Positions 40,916-50,662 are shown, counted from the first letter of the stretch. The stretch is DNA of 64,000 bases from DAOTWP01 sp034435675 (GCA_034435675.1 DAOTWP010000380.1:8348-72347); one strand, 5' to 3'. Program-made: numbers and translations. The notes: a model not told the origin generated them from the sequence alone.

Positions 40916-42307
40916 CTATGTACTCAACCGCTGAAACACAATGATGTACAGCGGAATCAGACAGGCAACAGCCATAAACGCCAGTCCTGCCAGCACAATT
41001 GTAACCAGGTCGAGTCCCTGCGGTTCATCACCATCAATAAAGCGACGATCTTCAGGGAAGTTTGGTTGGAACGGTCCGGTTCCACTGCTCACGGATTGAT
41101 AAGGCGCGACTGGCTGTGGGTAAGCGCTCTGTTGTGCGGCGGGTACTGCCGGACGATTGCCGTAAACGGGAGCCTGCGGCGCTTCGGGGGCGACACTGTA
41201 ACGCTGTGTTGGCTCGGCGCTTGCGACAGGACGCACACTGTCCTGGAGTGGGCGCGGCGGTTGCACCGGACTGCCCTGCACGGGCGGCACATTTGCCGGT
41301 GGCGAAACCGGGCTGCTGCCCTGCTGTGGGTAACCCGGCGCAGGTGATGTATAACCGGGATGTGACGACGGCGGCACGGCAGACTGGCGCGGCTGAGTCG
41401 GTTGGATCTGGGGCGGTGTGGTTGGCGGTGGTCCGCTGACTGGCGGCTGGGAGGGCTGGATAAGTGTGTGTTCGCGCCCCCGTTCACGATAGGCGGTCAA
41501 AATTTGCTCCAACTGCCCTGCCTGGTTATAACGCGCGTTCGGTTCCTTGCTCATTGCCTTGTACACAATCCGCGAAAGCGCTTCGGGCACGTTCGGGTTA
41601 ATCTCAGTCGCCAGCGGAATCCGATCTCGGATATGTGCCAGAGCAAGTTCCTGCTGGTTCGTACCTGTGTAGGGCAGTTGTCCGGTAAGCAGTTCAAACA
41701 GCACAATGCCGATGGCATAAACATCGGATGCAGGCGTTGGTTTTTCGCCCCGTGCCTGCTCTGGCGCAAAATAGTGCGGGCTGCCCCAGACCACAGACTG
41801 CCGTTCGCCAGGCTGGCTGTCGCTCAACGCCTGCGCGATCCCGAAGTCAGTGACTTTTACCAGGTCTTCTGACGTGACCAGAATATTCTGTGGCTTGACG
41901 TCCGCATGCACCAGCCCAGCGCGATGGGCAAAACCGATGCCTGCGCAGATTTGAACGGCAAGATTCAGCGCACGGTCAACCGAGAGTACGCCGTAGGTGC
42001 GAATAATCTTTTTGAGATCCTGCCCCTCAATGAACTCCATCACGATATAGTGCGCCGGACCATCATTGCCCACGTCATGCACGGTGACGATGTTCGGGTG
42101 GGACAGGTTTGCAATGCTGCGCGCCTCATTGCGAAAGCGGGTGATGAACGCACCTGTCGGGTCGTTCATCAGACTGGGGCGCAGAATTTTAATCGCTACA
42201 GTACGTCCCAGTGATAGGTCAATCGCTTTGTAGATCACTGCCATCCCGCCGGAACCCTGCTGAGCAACCAGCCGATAGCGGTTGTTGAGTACATTTTCAG
42301 TCGCCAT
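40916..42307 (-). CDS. Ser/Thr protein kinase with Pro-rich linker and C-terminal membrane anchor
   Basis: 463 residues. Kinase domain 10-270: GSGGMAVIYKA, VAIKILRP, and KVTDFGIAQ. The catalytic loop reads LVHADVKPQNIL, so the HRD Arg is Ala (residue 135), making it a non-RD kinase whose activation-loop control should differ. About 130 residues of Pro/Gln/Ser-rich linker follow. A C-terminal helix (LVTIVLAGLAFMAVACLIPLYIIVF) anchors it with essentially no extracellular domain, so it cannot sense outside ligands directly. It is transcribed toward the lectin-like kinase gene. Confidence 0.88.
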   Translation of the reverse strand: MATENVLNNRYRLVAQQGSGGMAVIYKAIDLSLGRTVAIKILRPSLMNDPTGAFITRFRNEARSIANLSHPNIVTVHDVGNDGPAHYIVMEFIEGQDLKKIIRTYGVLSVDRALNLAVQICAGIGFAHRAGLVHADVKPQNILVTSEDLVKVTDFGIAQALSDSQPGERQSVVWGSPHYFAPEQARGEKPTPASDVYAIGIVLFELLTGQLPYTGTNQQELALAHIRDRIPLATEINPNVPEALSRIVYKAMSKEPNARYNQAGQLEQILTAYRERGREHTLIQPSQPPVSGPPPTTPPQIQPTQPRQSAVPPSSHPGYTSPAPGYPQQGSSPVSPPANVPPVQGSPVQPPRPLQDSVRPVASAEPTQRYSVAPEAPQAPVYGNRPAVPAAQQSAYPQPVAPYQSVSSGTGPFQPNFPEDRRFIDGDEPQGLDLVTIVLAGLAFMAVACLIPLYIIVFQRLST

Positions 42308-42346
42308 GAAGAATCGCCAACCCCCTTAAAGATGCCGGATTTGCGG

Positions 42347-43498
42347 TTATGGACGTGCTAAGGGATCAAATAAGCGCCTGTATTCTAACAAAGCGCTGCG
42401 GTCTGTCATACTGGCAATGTAATCCACAACGACGCGCTCCAGCGGTTCAGCATTCAGTTTCGCCTGATACTCTTTCGGCAGTTGCCTCGGTTCTGAGACA
42501 TAACTGGTGAAGATGGCTTCGATGAAGCGTTCGGCGCGTTTTGCCATACGCATGACGCGGAAATGATGATACATGTTTTCGTACAAAAAGTCTTTAAGCG
42601 CCCGGTTGAGCATGCGCATTTGACTGCTGTGCGCAACCACATATTTGCCATTGTGCTGCACATCATCCGCAGTCTGCGGCTTGAGACTCTCAAGGGCGGC
42701 TTCTGTCGTCTGGATCACATCATCCACCTGCACCCCAACCAGTTCGCGGATGAAGTGATGCCGGGTGATTTCATCCAGCTCTGTCTCGTGCCAGGTCAGG
42801 CGATCACATAACTGCTGCCATAATTCCAGCGAGTTGAGCTGCGACGGCGTAATCAACCCGGATTGCAGCCCATCATCAAGATCATGGGCGTTATATGCCA
42901 GTTCGTCGGCGACATTGGCAATCTGTGCTTCAACGCTGCCCAGCAGGTTTTCGTCCAGCCCCGCCACTCCGCTCAGGTCATATTCCGTTTCGTGCTTGGC
43001 AATACCAGACAGAGTCTCGTGGGTCAGGTTCAAACCACTCCACAGCGGATAACGGCGTTCGAGTTTGGTTACTACACGATAGCTCTGGTGATTGTGGTTA
43101 AAGCCCCCCAGAGGCGCGATCAGCCGGTCCAATACACCTTCGCCTGCGTGTCCAAAAGGGGGATGCCCCAGATCATGCGCCAGACAAATAGCCTCTACCA
43201 GATCCTCATTGACGCCTAGCGCGCGCGCCAGTGTGCGTCCAATCTGCGCAACTTCGAGCGTGTGGGTCAGTCGTGTGCGATAGTAGTCGCCCTCGTCATT
43301 GACAAAAACCTGTGTTTTATATTCCAGAGTGCGAAACGCTGCCGAATGCACAATGCGATCCCGGTCTCGCTGAAATGCGGTTCGGTAGGCTGGTTCATGT
43401 TCATGATAATGGCGTCCGAGGCTGTTTTTGCTCAGCAGCGCGTAGGGCGCAAGCGTTTGAGCTTCAAGCTCTTCAAGGCGTTGGCGTGTAACGTGCAT
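42347..43498 (-). CDS. dgt: Deoxyguanosinetriphosphate triphosphohydrolase-like protein
   Basis: 383 residues from the ATG at 43498; ATG 43528 is ten codons further out and less well placed relative to AGAAGG. HD-domain metal ligands are present: RLTHTLEVAQIGR, ICLAHDLGHPPFGHAGE and VADELAYNAHDLDDGL. The family hydrolyses dGTP and sometimes other dNTPs to nucleoside and tripolyphosphate, limiting dNTP pools. Length fits the short dGTPase-like type (about 340-400), not the E. coli enzyme. It lies 39 bases downstream of the kinase gene's start region on the same strand as that kinase. Confidence 0.9.
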   Translation of the reverse strand: MHVTRQRLEELEAQTLAPYALLSKNSLGRHYHEHEPAYRTAFQRDRDRIVHSAAFRTLEYKTQVFVNDEGDYYRTRLTHTLEVAQIGRTLARALGVNEDLVEAICLAHDLGHPPFGHAGEGVLDRLIAPLGGFNHNHQSYRVVTKLERRYPLWSGLNLTHETLSGIAKHETEYDLSGVAGLDENLLGSVEAQIANVADELAYNAHDLDDGLQSGLITPSQLNSLELWQQLCDRLTWHETELDEITRHHFIRELVGVQVDDVIQTTEAALESLKPQTADDVQHNGKYVVAHSSQMRMLNRALKDFLYENMYHHFRVMRMAKRAERFIEAIFTSYVSEPRQLPKEYQAKLNAEPLERVVVDYIASMTDRSALLEYRRLFDPLARP

Positions 43499-43664
43499 AA
43501 CATCATAATCCTTCTGTTTAAAAGTCATTGTACTGCGCAACACGCGAGTCTGCCTGCTCAAGCGCCTGTGTGCCAATCCGGCAGGCGCGGTGCATGTTCC
43601 TGCGCACTGCTGCGAGCATGTGCTGTAAGAATATTGAGACTTTTTTAGGCGTATATGCTGCGTA

Positions 43665-43673
43665 TGTTATAAT
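43665..43673 (+). promoter_or_regulatory. Extended -10 promoter of coiled-coil/selB unit
   Basis: TGTTATAAT with TATAAT at 43668-43673, 47 bases before the ATG at 43720; the same 9-mer serves the small HEAT gene at 17984. The -35 is weak. Confidence 0.5.
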
Positions 43674-43719
43674 CCATTTATGAGTTGTAGAAAACTGAGC
43701 GGAAGGGCAGGGTTGGCGT

Positions 43720-44982
43720 ATGATGGACATCAGCCAGGCAGCAAGAATGATTGAGTGGTTAGATGAGGAACGCCGCCGCGATAAAGCGACGATTGCCACC
43801 CTTGAGGAGCGCCTGGCGCAGCAGCAGGAAACGCTGGAACTGCTCCAGCGCCGTCTGGGGAGTATGGAGTCAGATCAGACTGTCATGCGCAGCCAGTACG
43901 TTTCCGGGGATCGCCAGAATGATCTTGTTGAACAGATGCGTCGGGAGATGCGCCAGCTACTGGAAACTGCTGAGGCATCCCGTTTGACTGCCGAACGTGA
44001 GGCGGAACGCCGTCAGGAACTGGTGCGCGAGAACATGCTGCGCGCAATCCGCGAAACAACCGAAAAAATGACCAAATTGGAACGCCAACTTGGTGATTTG
44101 CCCGGTTTGCAGGTTGAGCGCGACCGGCTGGTGGGCGTCACAGCAGCACTTCAGCAGCGTCTGGATGACCTCTACAAGAAATTGGACGAGCCGGAACGCC
44201 GGATTACCTTCCTTGAGGAGCAGCGGCGTCAGGATGCCCGGCGATTGGGCGAACTGGAAAGCGAACTTCCAGAAATCCAGAAGCAGATTGATACCGTGAA
44301 ACCTAAAACCACGCTCCTGGAAGATCTGGCGCTGCGCAACGAGCGCAAAATTCAGGAAATTCATAACACCGAGCGCGAACGCCGTGAACAAATTCAGCAG
44401 TTTATTGATCAGCAGACGCTCATCTTGCAGCAGCGTGACCAGCAAATCAACGATCTGGTCAAACGTTTTGGTGATCACGACCAGGCTATGCAGCAGAACA
44501 TTGAACGGTTTGAAAAGTGGGCAGATGCTTACCGCAGCATGAAACAGATCATTGACGACTTCGAACGTATTGGTGATCGTCTCGAACGGCGCATCAACGA
44601 GGTCGCCGAGATGCAGCGGCTGAGCGAAGAACGCTTCCGTCAGGAGTGGAATGACTGGCGTTCCGATGACCAGAAACGCTGGAAGCAGTTTACGCTGTCT
44701 AATGACGAGGTTTGGCGCAGCCACGATAAGGAATTTGAGCGCTTTATTCAGCGCATGACCGAACTTGAAGCTGCGCTGCCCCCACTGCTGGACAGCCTGA
44801 ATCGCATCTGGAATCTGGAACGAGCACGCGCGCAAATGTACCGTGATCGTTATCAGGCACTGCTGCTAGAGCACGATCCTTCCGGGGGCGTGAAGTCCAC
44901 GACAACGGGAACGTATCCTGCCGTGAAACCGGGCAACGGCATCACCAACGGGGGCACCGGCGTGCCGCCTGTCAATCCCTAG
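43720..44982 (+). CDS. Long coiled-coil protein of unknown function
   Basis: 420 residues, nearly all charged heptad-like sequence rich in Glu, Arg and Gln, for example EERLAQQQETLELLQRRLGS and NEVAEMQRLSEERFRQEWN. There is no signal peptide or membrane helix. Pro/Gly/Thr-rich residues end the protein (TTTGTYPAVKPGNGITN). It resembles generic SMC-like or filament-forming coiled coils, with no recognised family. GGAAGGG lies 13 bases before tandem ATGs at 43720/43723. selB starts only six bases after the stop, suggesting co-transcription, but no functional link is known. Confidence 0.75.
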   Translation: MMDISQAARMIEWLDEERRRDKATIATLEERLAQQQETLELLQRRLGSMESDQTVMRSQYVSGDRQNDLVEQMRREMRQLLETAEASRLTAEREAERRQELVRENMLRAIRETTEKMTKLERQLGDLPGLQVERDRLVGVTAALQQRLDDLYKKLDEPERRITFLEEQRRQDARRLGELESELPEIQKQIDTVKPKTTLLEDLALRNERKIQEIHNTERERREQIQQFIDQQTLILQQRDQQINDLVKRFGDHDQAMQQNIERFEKWADAYRSMKQIIDDFERIGDRLERRINEVAEMQRLSEERFRQEWNDWRSDDQKRWKQFTLSNDEVWRSHDKEFERFIQRMTELEAALPPLLDSLNRIWNLERARAQMYRDRYQALLLEHDPSGGVKSTTTGTYPAVKPGNGITNGGTGVPPVNP

Positions 44983-44988
44983 TTTGCC

Positions 44989-46863
44989 ATGCGCATCATC
45001 GGAACAGCAGGGCACGTTGATCACGGCAAGACGACACTTGTTCGGCGGCTGACCAGCATTGACCCGGATCGTCTGGCAGAAGAAAAAGCCCGTGAAATGA
45101 CGATTGACCTCGGTTTCGCGTGGTTTGCGCTGCCGGGCGGTGAAATCGTCGGTGTTGTTGATGTTCCCGGACACCGGGACTTCATTGAGAACATGCTGGC
45201 GGGTGTTGGTGGCATTGATGCGGTGCTGCTGGTCGTCGCAGCAGATGAAGGTATTATGCCCCAGACCCGCGAACACCTGGCTATTCTCGATCTGCTGGGG
45301 ATTACCAATGGGCTGGTGGTTCTCACTAAGATCGACATGGTTGATGATCCCGAATGGATTGATCTGATTGAGTCCGAAATTCGCCAGGCACTCACCGGCA
45401 CTGCCCTGCATGCTGCCGCTGTTGTTCGGGTGTCTGCACATACGGGCGCTGGCATCCCACAGTTGGAGCAGCAAATTCTCGCGCTGCTCGAACACACCCC
45501 GTCGCGCGCAGATTATGGACACCCGCGCCTCCCGGTAGACCGTGTATTTAGCATGAGCGGCTTTGGCACGGTTGTGACCGGGACGCTCGCCGGGGGCACA
45601 CTGCGTATTGGTGACGAAGTCGAGATTCAACCGCAGGGATTTCGCGGGCGGATTCGCGGCTTGCAGAGCTACAAGCAGACGTTGGAGACAGCGCATCCGG
45701 GCAGTCGCGTTGCGGTTAACCTCAGCGGCGTTGAACGCAGTGCCGTCAAGCGCGGTGCTGTGCTGGCGTACCCCGGTGAACTGCCGCCGACCGTGCTGGT
45801 GGATGTTTATTTTCGACATCTGCCAGATGCCGCCCGTCCGCTCAAGCATCATACCGAGGTGAAGTTCTACAGCGGGACGGCAGAAAGCACTGCCCGCGTT
45901 CGCCTGCTGGGTGCAGAAACACTTGCCCCTGGTGAAGAAGGTTGGCTGCAACTGGTATTGAGCAATCCGCTCGCGCTGGTGCGGGGGGATCGCTTCATTT
46001 TGCGCGCACCATCGCCTGCAGAAACTATTGGCGGTGGGGAGGTCATTAATGCTGCGCCGGGTCGCCGCTGGAAACGCTTCCAGCAGGATCTTCTGCTGCG
46101 CCTCGAAACACAGCGGCAAGGAACCCCGGCGGAGCGCTTGGCGCAGGCAGCAGCAGGCAGCGAACCCGTCAAACGACAGGTGTTGCAGAAGGCGACGGGT
46201 TTAGAAAATGAAGCCCTTAACCACGCGCTTGAGGATGCACTACGGCAGGGTCTTTTGATCGCTGTTGGCGATGGGCTGTATTTAGCGGGCACAAGTGTGC
46301 GGGCAGTGCTGACCCGCATAGAAAATGAACTGGCAGGTTTTCACCGTGCCGAACCCCTGCGGCTGGGGATGTTGCGTGAAGAGCTGCGCAGTCGCACCGG
46401 ACTCAAGCTGAGTACCCTGAATGCCCTGTTGGAACTTCAGGATGTCATCGTTGCGGAGGGGAACCTGCTGCGGCTAACGTCGCATACAATTGTGTTCACG
46501 CCACAACAGCGTGCCGCCGTTGATGACCTGCTGGCGCTGATGCACGCTGCACCGTATACACCGCCGTCTTACTTCGATGCCATCAAAATCACGGGCGAGC
46601 CGGTCCTGCGCGGGTTGATTGATGTGGGAGAGATTGTGCAGGTCGCGTCCGATGTCATCTTTACCCGCGATGCTTACCAGGAGATGATCGCAGGTGTGCT
46701 GGAAGTGATTAACGCCGAAGGCAGTGTTACGGCTGCAAACATCCGTGATCGCTACGGAAGCTCGCGCAAGTATGCCATCGCGCTGCTGGAGCATCTGGAC
46801 AGCCTGGGAATTACCACCCGCAGCGGCGACGCACGGGTGCGCGGGCGCAATGCCCCGCGTTGA
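44989..46863 (+). CDS. selB: Selenocysteine-specific elongation factor SelB
   Basis: A 624-residue GTPase that delivers Sec-tRNA to UGA codons with a SECIS element. G motifs: GTAGHVDHGKTTL, DVPGHRDFIENM, VLTKIDM. Domains II-III contain VFSMSGFGTVVTGTL and RFILRAPSPAETIGGGEV, typical of SelB. The last ~250 residues are winged helices ending GSVTAANIRDRYGSSRKYAIALLEHLDS, which bind SECIS RNA. Length is normal. It implies selenoprotein synthesis in this organism, although selA, selC, selD and a selenoprotein gene are absent from the window. It has no clear ribosome site and probably uses coupling with the coiled-coil gene. Confidence 0.94.
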   Translation: MRIIGTAGHVDHGKTTLVRRLTSIDPDRLAEEKAREMTIDLGFAWFALPGGEIVGVVDVPGHRDFIENMLAGVGGIDAVLLVVAADEGIMPQTREHLAILDLLGITNGLVVLTKIDMVDDPEWIDLIESEIRQALTGTALHAAAVVRVSAHTGAGIPQLEQQILALLEHTPSRADYGHPRLPVDRVFSMSGFGTVVTGTLAGGTLRIGDEVEIQPQGFRGRIRGLQSYKQTLETAHPGSRVAVNLSGVERSAVKRGAVLAYPGELPPTVLVDVYFRHLPDAARPLKHHTEVKFYSGTAESTARVRLLGAETLAPGEEGWLQLVLSNPLALVRGDRFILRAPSPAETIGGGEVINAAPGRRWKRFQQDLLLRLETQRQGTPAERLAQAAAGSEPVKRQVLQKATGLENEALNHALEDALRQGLLIAVGDGLYLAGTSVRAVLTRIENELAGFHRAEPLRLGMLREELRSRTGLKLSTLNALLELQDVIVAEGNLLRLTSHTIVFTPQQRAAVDDLLALMHAAPYTPPSYFDAIKITGEPVLRGLIDVGEIVQVASDVIFTRDAYQEMIAGVLEVINAEGSVTAANIRDRYGSSRKYAIALLEHLDSLGITTRSGDARVRGRNAPR

Positions 46864-46928
46864 AAACCACACGCATTGCAGGGCTGCTCAATATCCGTGC
46901 TCCTGCTAAGGAAAGCGGTTTACGCTGC

Positions 46929-47666
46929 CTATTGATGCCAGGGGACGCGCCGTACTGCCATCCACATAAACAATGCCCCTGCTCCGGTGAGCATGGCAAA
47001 GCTCAACTCCAACGGGATTGTTTCTGGCACTGCCAGCGTGACATGGCGCAGCGCCGCCGCTGCGTAAGCAGCCGGAGACAGCAAATTGACTATCTGCAGC
47101 CCCGGCGGCAGCAGCGCCGGGGGGATCAATGCCGTACCGGTGAGCAGCAGCGTGACGAGATTGGTTATCATGCCAGACTCGTTTATGTTTCGGCTCAACA
47201 GTCCAATCAGCACGCCAATGCCGCACAGAGAGATCGAAAGCAGTGGCAGCACAAGCAAAATCAGCGGCTGAATAACCAGTGTGACTCCGCTGAACGCAGC
47301 CCCTAGTGCCAGCGTGACCAGCGCCGACGGCAGCGAGATAAGGAAGAAGGCGCAGACCGTCGCAAGAATAAACGCCGCCCGCGCAATTGGGAGTGTAGCG
47401 AAAAAATCGAGCTGCCCTGTGTGGCGGATGAAGGCAATATGACCGCTGATTTGCCCGACAATGCCGAACAAAAGCGACATGACGACGCTGCCAGTAACAA
47501 TATAACTGCGCGTGGTGACACCATCATCAGCCGCGAATACACCTAATGCCAGCGTACTCAGCAGTGGTGCCAGTGTGCTCAGCAGCAGGTGACTGCGCCA
47601 TGACCAGCGCCAGTTTGTGAGCTGAATCAGGAGTAGATCCCAGAATTGAACGGGAAATGACTGCAT
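46929..47666 (-). CDS. ABC-2 type exporter permease
   Basis: 245 residues with six hydrophobic segments. The family's central gate region GQISGHIAFIRHTGQLDFFATLPIARAAFIL and the later LLSRNINESGMITNLVTLLL/PPALLPPGLQIVNLLSPAAY pattern match ABC-2/DrrB-like permeases. The substrate is unknown. Its ATG overlaps the stop of the ATPase gene by one base, so the two form one transporter. It converges with selB. Confidence 0.88.
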   Translation of the reverse strand: MQSFPVQFWDLLLIQLTNWRWSWRSHLLLSTLAPLLSTLALGVFAADDGVTTRSYIVTGSVVMSLLFGIVGQISGHIAFIRHTGQLDFFATLPIARAAFILATVCAFFLISLPSALVTLALGAAFSGVTLVIQPLILLVLPLLSISLCGIGVLIGLLSRNINESGMITNLVTLLLTGTALIPPALLPPGLQIVNLLSPAAYAAAALRHVTLAVPETIPLELSFAMLTGAGALFMWMAVRRVPWHQ

Positions 47667-48580
47667 CAGGTTGTCCGATCAAGCACGTTCAGATACAGAT
47701 CTTCGAGAGTTGGTGTCCGCAAAACAAAGTCCTCAATTTGCGACTGCTCGACCAAGCGCGCCACGATTCCGGGCGCCTGCTCCTGCGGAATGAGCAGTTG
47801 CAGACGGCTTGACTCGGCAAGCAGCACGTGCGCCTCTGGCGGCATTTCGGGCGGGCACCCTGGCGCGAAACGCAGATCAAGCTTAAGCTGGTGCCGCAGC
47901 GGAGCCTTGAGTTCTCCGAGCCGCCCCAGTGTCAGCAGGCGCCCCCCTGCCATAATGCCCAAACGGTCAATGATCGGTTCAGCTTCGATGATATTATGTG
48001 TCACAAGCACGATCGTGGTCCCAGACTCGCGCCGTCGCTGCCGCAGTAAATCCCAGACAAGCTTGCGTTTCAGCGGATCCAGATCATTGGTCGGTTCATC
48101 GAGGATCATCACCGGGCGATTTGCCGCCAGTGTCGTTCCCAGCAGCGCCAACCGCCGCTGTCCGCCACTCAAGCCCATTACGGGGCGATGGCGAATGCTG
48201 CCCATGTCCAGTGCGTCAATCAGCAGATCACGTTCGCGCCGGGCATTGTGCCGCTGCATGCCACGTAGGTGCGCAGCGAAAAAGAGGATTTCCCCAACCG
48301 TCAGGTTATTCAGCGCCTCGCCGGACTGCGGCATATAACTTACGTGCCGGGCAGTGTAATTTGCCGCGCTGTTGACAGGGCTATCCAGCAGATAGATTGT
48401 TCCGTTGTTGGGTGTCAGCAGGTTAACCATCTGCTTGACGAGAGTGGTTTTGCCCGCGCCATTCGGTCCCAGCAGTGCAAAGACATCTCCTTTCTCAATC
48501 TGAAAAGAGATGTTTGCATTTGCCAGTGTCGTCTGAGCAGGATAACCAAAGCATAAATCGGTCACGCTGTAAACCGCCAT
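47666..48580 (-). CDS. ABC transporter ATP-binding protein
   Basis: 304 residues. Walker A LLGPNGAGKTTLVKQ, Q-loop SYMPQSGEAL, signature LSGGQRRLALLG, Walker B PVMILDEPTNDLDP, H-loop VTHNIIEAEP. The ~80-residue C-terminal extension is typical of DrrA/CcmA-like drug or lipid exporters. It pairs with the permease gene it overlaps. The gene starts 57 bases after the proS stop on the same strand and may be read through from it. Confidence 0.92.
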   Translation of the reverse strand: MAVYSVTDLCFGYPAQTTLANANISFQIEKGDVFALLGPNGAGKTTLVKQMVNLLTPNNGTIYLLDSPVNSAANYTARHVSYMPQSGEALNNLTVGEILFFAAHLRGMQRHNARRERDLLIDALDMGSIRHRPVMGLSGGQRRLALLGTTLAANRPVMILDEPTNDLDPLKRKLVWDLLRQRRRESGTTIVLVTHNIIEAEPIIDRLGIMAGGRLLTLGRLGELKAPLRHQLKLDLRFAPGCPPEMPPEAHVLLAESSRLQLLIPQEQAPGIVARLVEQSQIEDFVLRTPTLEDLYLNVLDRTT

Positions 48581-48637
48581 CAGCAGCCTTTCAGGTGATG
48601 TTGTATCCTCAAGCTTCCAGATGGCTTTGCCGGATGT

Positions 48638-50410
48638 TCATTCCTGATACAGCGGTACCCCGGTTAACATCTCACCTGCGATCTGCTGCAAGTCGCTGAC
48701 CCAGCACTCAAGCATGACGACAGCCTGCTGCGGTTCGACCAGCATGCTGGCGTCCGTATCCAGCCGTTTCAGTTCAATTTGCCCTGTTTTTAACGAACGC
48801 GGACCAACGATGACTCGCAGCGGTAAGCCGATCAGATCGGCATCATTGAGCTTAATTCCGGTGCTTTCCTGGCGGTCATCATACAACACTTCAATTCCAT
48901 GAGTAGTTAGATCATGGTAGACAGCTTCGGCAGCCTCAACGACCGCGGTATCTGCCGCATTCAGCGAGACCAGATGCACCTGAAACGGCGCGACAGCAAG
49001 CGGCAGGCGCAGCCCCTGCCCGGCGCTGTGCTGCTCAACAATGCACGCCAGCAGTCGCCCTATACCGATGCCATATGACCCCATGATGACCGGCTTCTGA
49101 TCACCATCCTGATCGGTGAAGGTACAGCCCAGGGCATCGCTGTAGCGAGTTCCCAGCTTGAAGATATTGGCAACTTCAACCCCGCGCACAGCACGCAGCG
49201 GTCCCGCGCCGTCGGGGGACAGATCACCGTCGCGGGCAGCGGCAATATCGGTAACGATCTGCGCCTGATAATCGCGCCCGAAATTCGTGTTTCGCAGGTG
49301 CATGCCTGCCTCGTTTGCACCGGCAACAAGATTGGGCGAACTCGCCACTGCATCATCCACGACGACGGTCACAGAATACATGCCAATAGGCGATGCATAA
49401 CCCGCAACGCCTCCGGCGGCGGCAATCTCCGCTTCTGTCGCCCGGCGCAGCCCCTTTCCGCGTAGTGCGTTGAGCAGTTTGGTTTCGTTGAGTTCCATGT
49501 CTCCGCGCAGTACCCCGGCAACCAGCTTGTCGTGTGGGGTTTCCCCTGTGCTGTCTTCCAGCACGAAGAACAGCGTTTTGGCGATGCGCGTGAGAGGAAT
49601 GTTCAGCAGTCCAGCCAGCGCTTCGACGGTGATCGTGCCGGGTGTAGCCACTTTTTCCAGCGGTAGCGGCGCTTCTGGTGGGGTGGCAGGTTTCTGAAAA
49701 GCGGCAACTTCTCGATTTGCCGCGTAGCCGCTGCTGTCGCACAGCAGCAGTGTGTCTTCTCCAATCGGGGTCAGGTACATGAACTCATGCGCGATCCGCC
49801 CGCCCATCATTCCCGAATCAGAACGCACGGCGATTACCGGTAGCCCACAGCGATTAAAAATGCGGAAATATGCCTGATAGTGCTCACGGTACTGTAGATC
49901 GAGCTGTTCCCAGTTTGCCGCCAGGCTGTAGCTATCCTTCATCGTAAACTCGCGTGTGCGGATCAGCCCGGCTCTGGGGCGCGGTTCATCGCGGAATTTG
50001 GTCTGAATCTGGTAGATGGTCTGCGGAAGCTGGCGGTAGGAACGAATTTCGCGCCGCACAAGATCGCCTACAATCTCCTCGTGGGTCATTCCCAGCACCA
50101 TGTCACGGTCAGCGCGATCCTTAAAGCGTGCCATTTCCGCGCCAATCTGCTGCCAGCGCCCGGTTTCCTTCCAGATGTCGGCAGGGTGCACCACAGGCAT
50201 CAGCAGTTCCTGCGCGCCAATCGCCTCCATTTCCTCGCGGATGATCTGTTCAATCTTGCGCAGTGAGCGCAGTCCCAATGGCAGGTAGGTGAAAATTCCT
50301 GAGGCGAGCTGGCGTACAAAGCCAGCCTGGACCAGCAGATGCGCACTTTGTACATCACTTTCTGTCAGTGTTGAGCGTTGGGTCTGACTGAATAATCGGG
50401 AAAAGCGCAT
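48638..50410 (-). CDS. proS: Proline-tRNA ligase (bacterial type)
   Basis: 590 residues from MRFSRLFSQTQRS; the frame extends 69 codons upstream without protein-like character. Class II motifs: VQAGFVRQLASGIFTYLPLGLRSLRKIE (motif 1), FRDEPRPRAGLIRTREFTMKDSYS (motif 2) and GSYGIGIGRLLACI (motif 3). An editing INS domain (about 230-400, VEALAGLLNIPLTRIAKTL...) removes Ala-tRNA-Pro. The C-terminal anticodon-binding domain has VLYDDRQESTGIKLNDADLIG. Length and INS domain identify the bacterial form. No T-box was seen upstream. Confidence 0.95.
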   Translation of the reverse strand: MRFSRLFSQTQRSTLTESDVQSAHLLVQAGFVRQLASGIFTYLPLGLRSLRKIEQIIREEMEAIGAQELLMPVVHPADIWKETGRWQQIGAEMARFKDRADRDMVLGMTHEEIVGDLVRREIRSYRQLPQTIYQIQTKFRDEPRPRAGLIRTREFTMKDSYSLAANWEQLDLQYREHYQAYFRIFNRCGLPVIAVRSDSGMMGGRIAHEFMYLTPIGEDTLLLCDSSGYAANREVAAFQKPATPPEAPLPLEKVATPGTITVEALAGLLNIPLTRIAKTLFFVLEDSTGETPHDKLVAGVLRGDMELNETKLLNALRGKGLRRATEAEIAAAGGVAGYASPIGMYSVTVVVDDAVASSPNLVAGANEAGMHLRNTNFGRDYQAQIVTDIAAARDGDLSPDGAGPLRAVRGVEVANIFKLGTRYSDALGCTFTDQDGDQKPVIMGSYGIGIGRLLACIVEQHSAGQGLRLPLAVAPFQVHLVSLNAADTAVVEAAEAVYHDLTTHGIEVLYDDRQESTGIKLNDADLIGLPLRVIVGPRSLKTGQIELKRLDTDASMLVEPQQAVVMLECWVSDLQQIAGEMLTGVPLYQE

Positions 50411-50575
50411 GGTCAAAACCTCTGTACATTTGGTGCAATCAAGAGAGACACAGATGAAGTCTAGCACTCCTGTTTGCCTGTGAATATCCAGACTGTAGCG
50501 GAAATTTATTGATACTGCGCCCACCAAAAGTATGGCAATAGCTGCTGGCTGAAGGGATTCTGTGGGGATTGTGCG

Positions 50576-50643
50576 GTAAAACGCAGGGCGACCCGTATAT
50601 TCTGGATCGCCCTGCACAGCAGTCGCAAGCGATTAGCGCTTGC
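50576..50643 (-). terminator. Double hairpin ending the carbamoyltransferase operon
   Basis: On the minus strand: GCAAGCG/CGCTTGC (50643-50625), then GCAGGGCGA/TCGCCCTGC (50615-50583) followed by GTTTTACC. The second hairpin with its short T-run is the likely terminator for the operon ending at 50663. Confidence 0.65.
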
Positions 50644-50662
50644 ATGTTATCTACACGTTTTT

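Noticed and set aside
44989..46928. selC tRNA or SECIS next to selB
   Set aside because: No long tRNA-like fold with a UCA anticodon was recognised in or near this stretch.
50411..50582. Possible T-box or leader peptide before proS
   Set aside because: No GGTGG-type T-box sequence, Pro-codon run or terminator was found between the operon terminator and the proS ATG.
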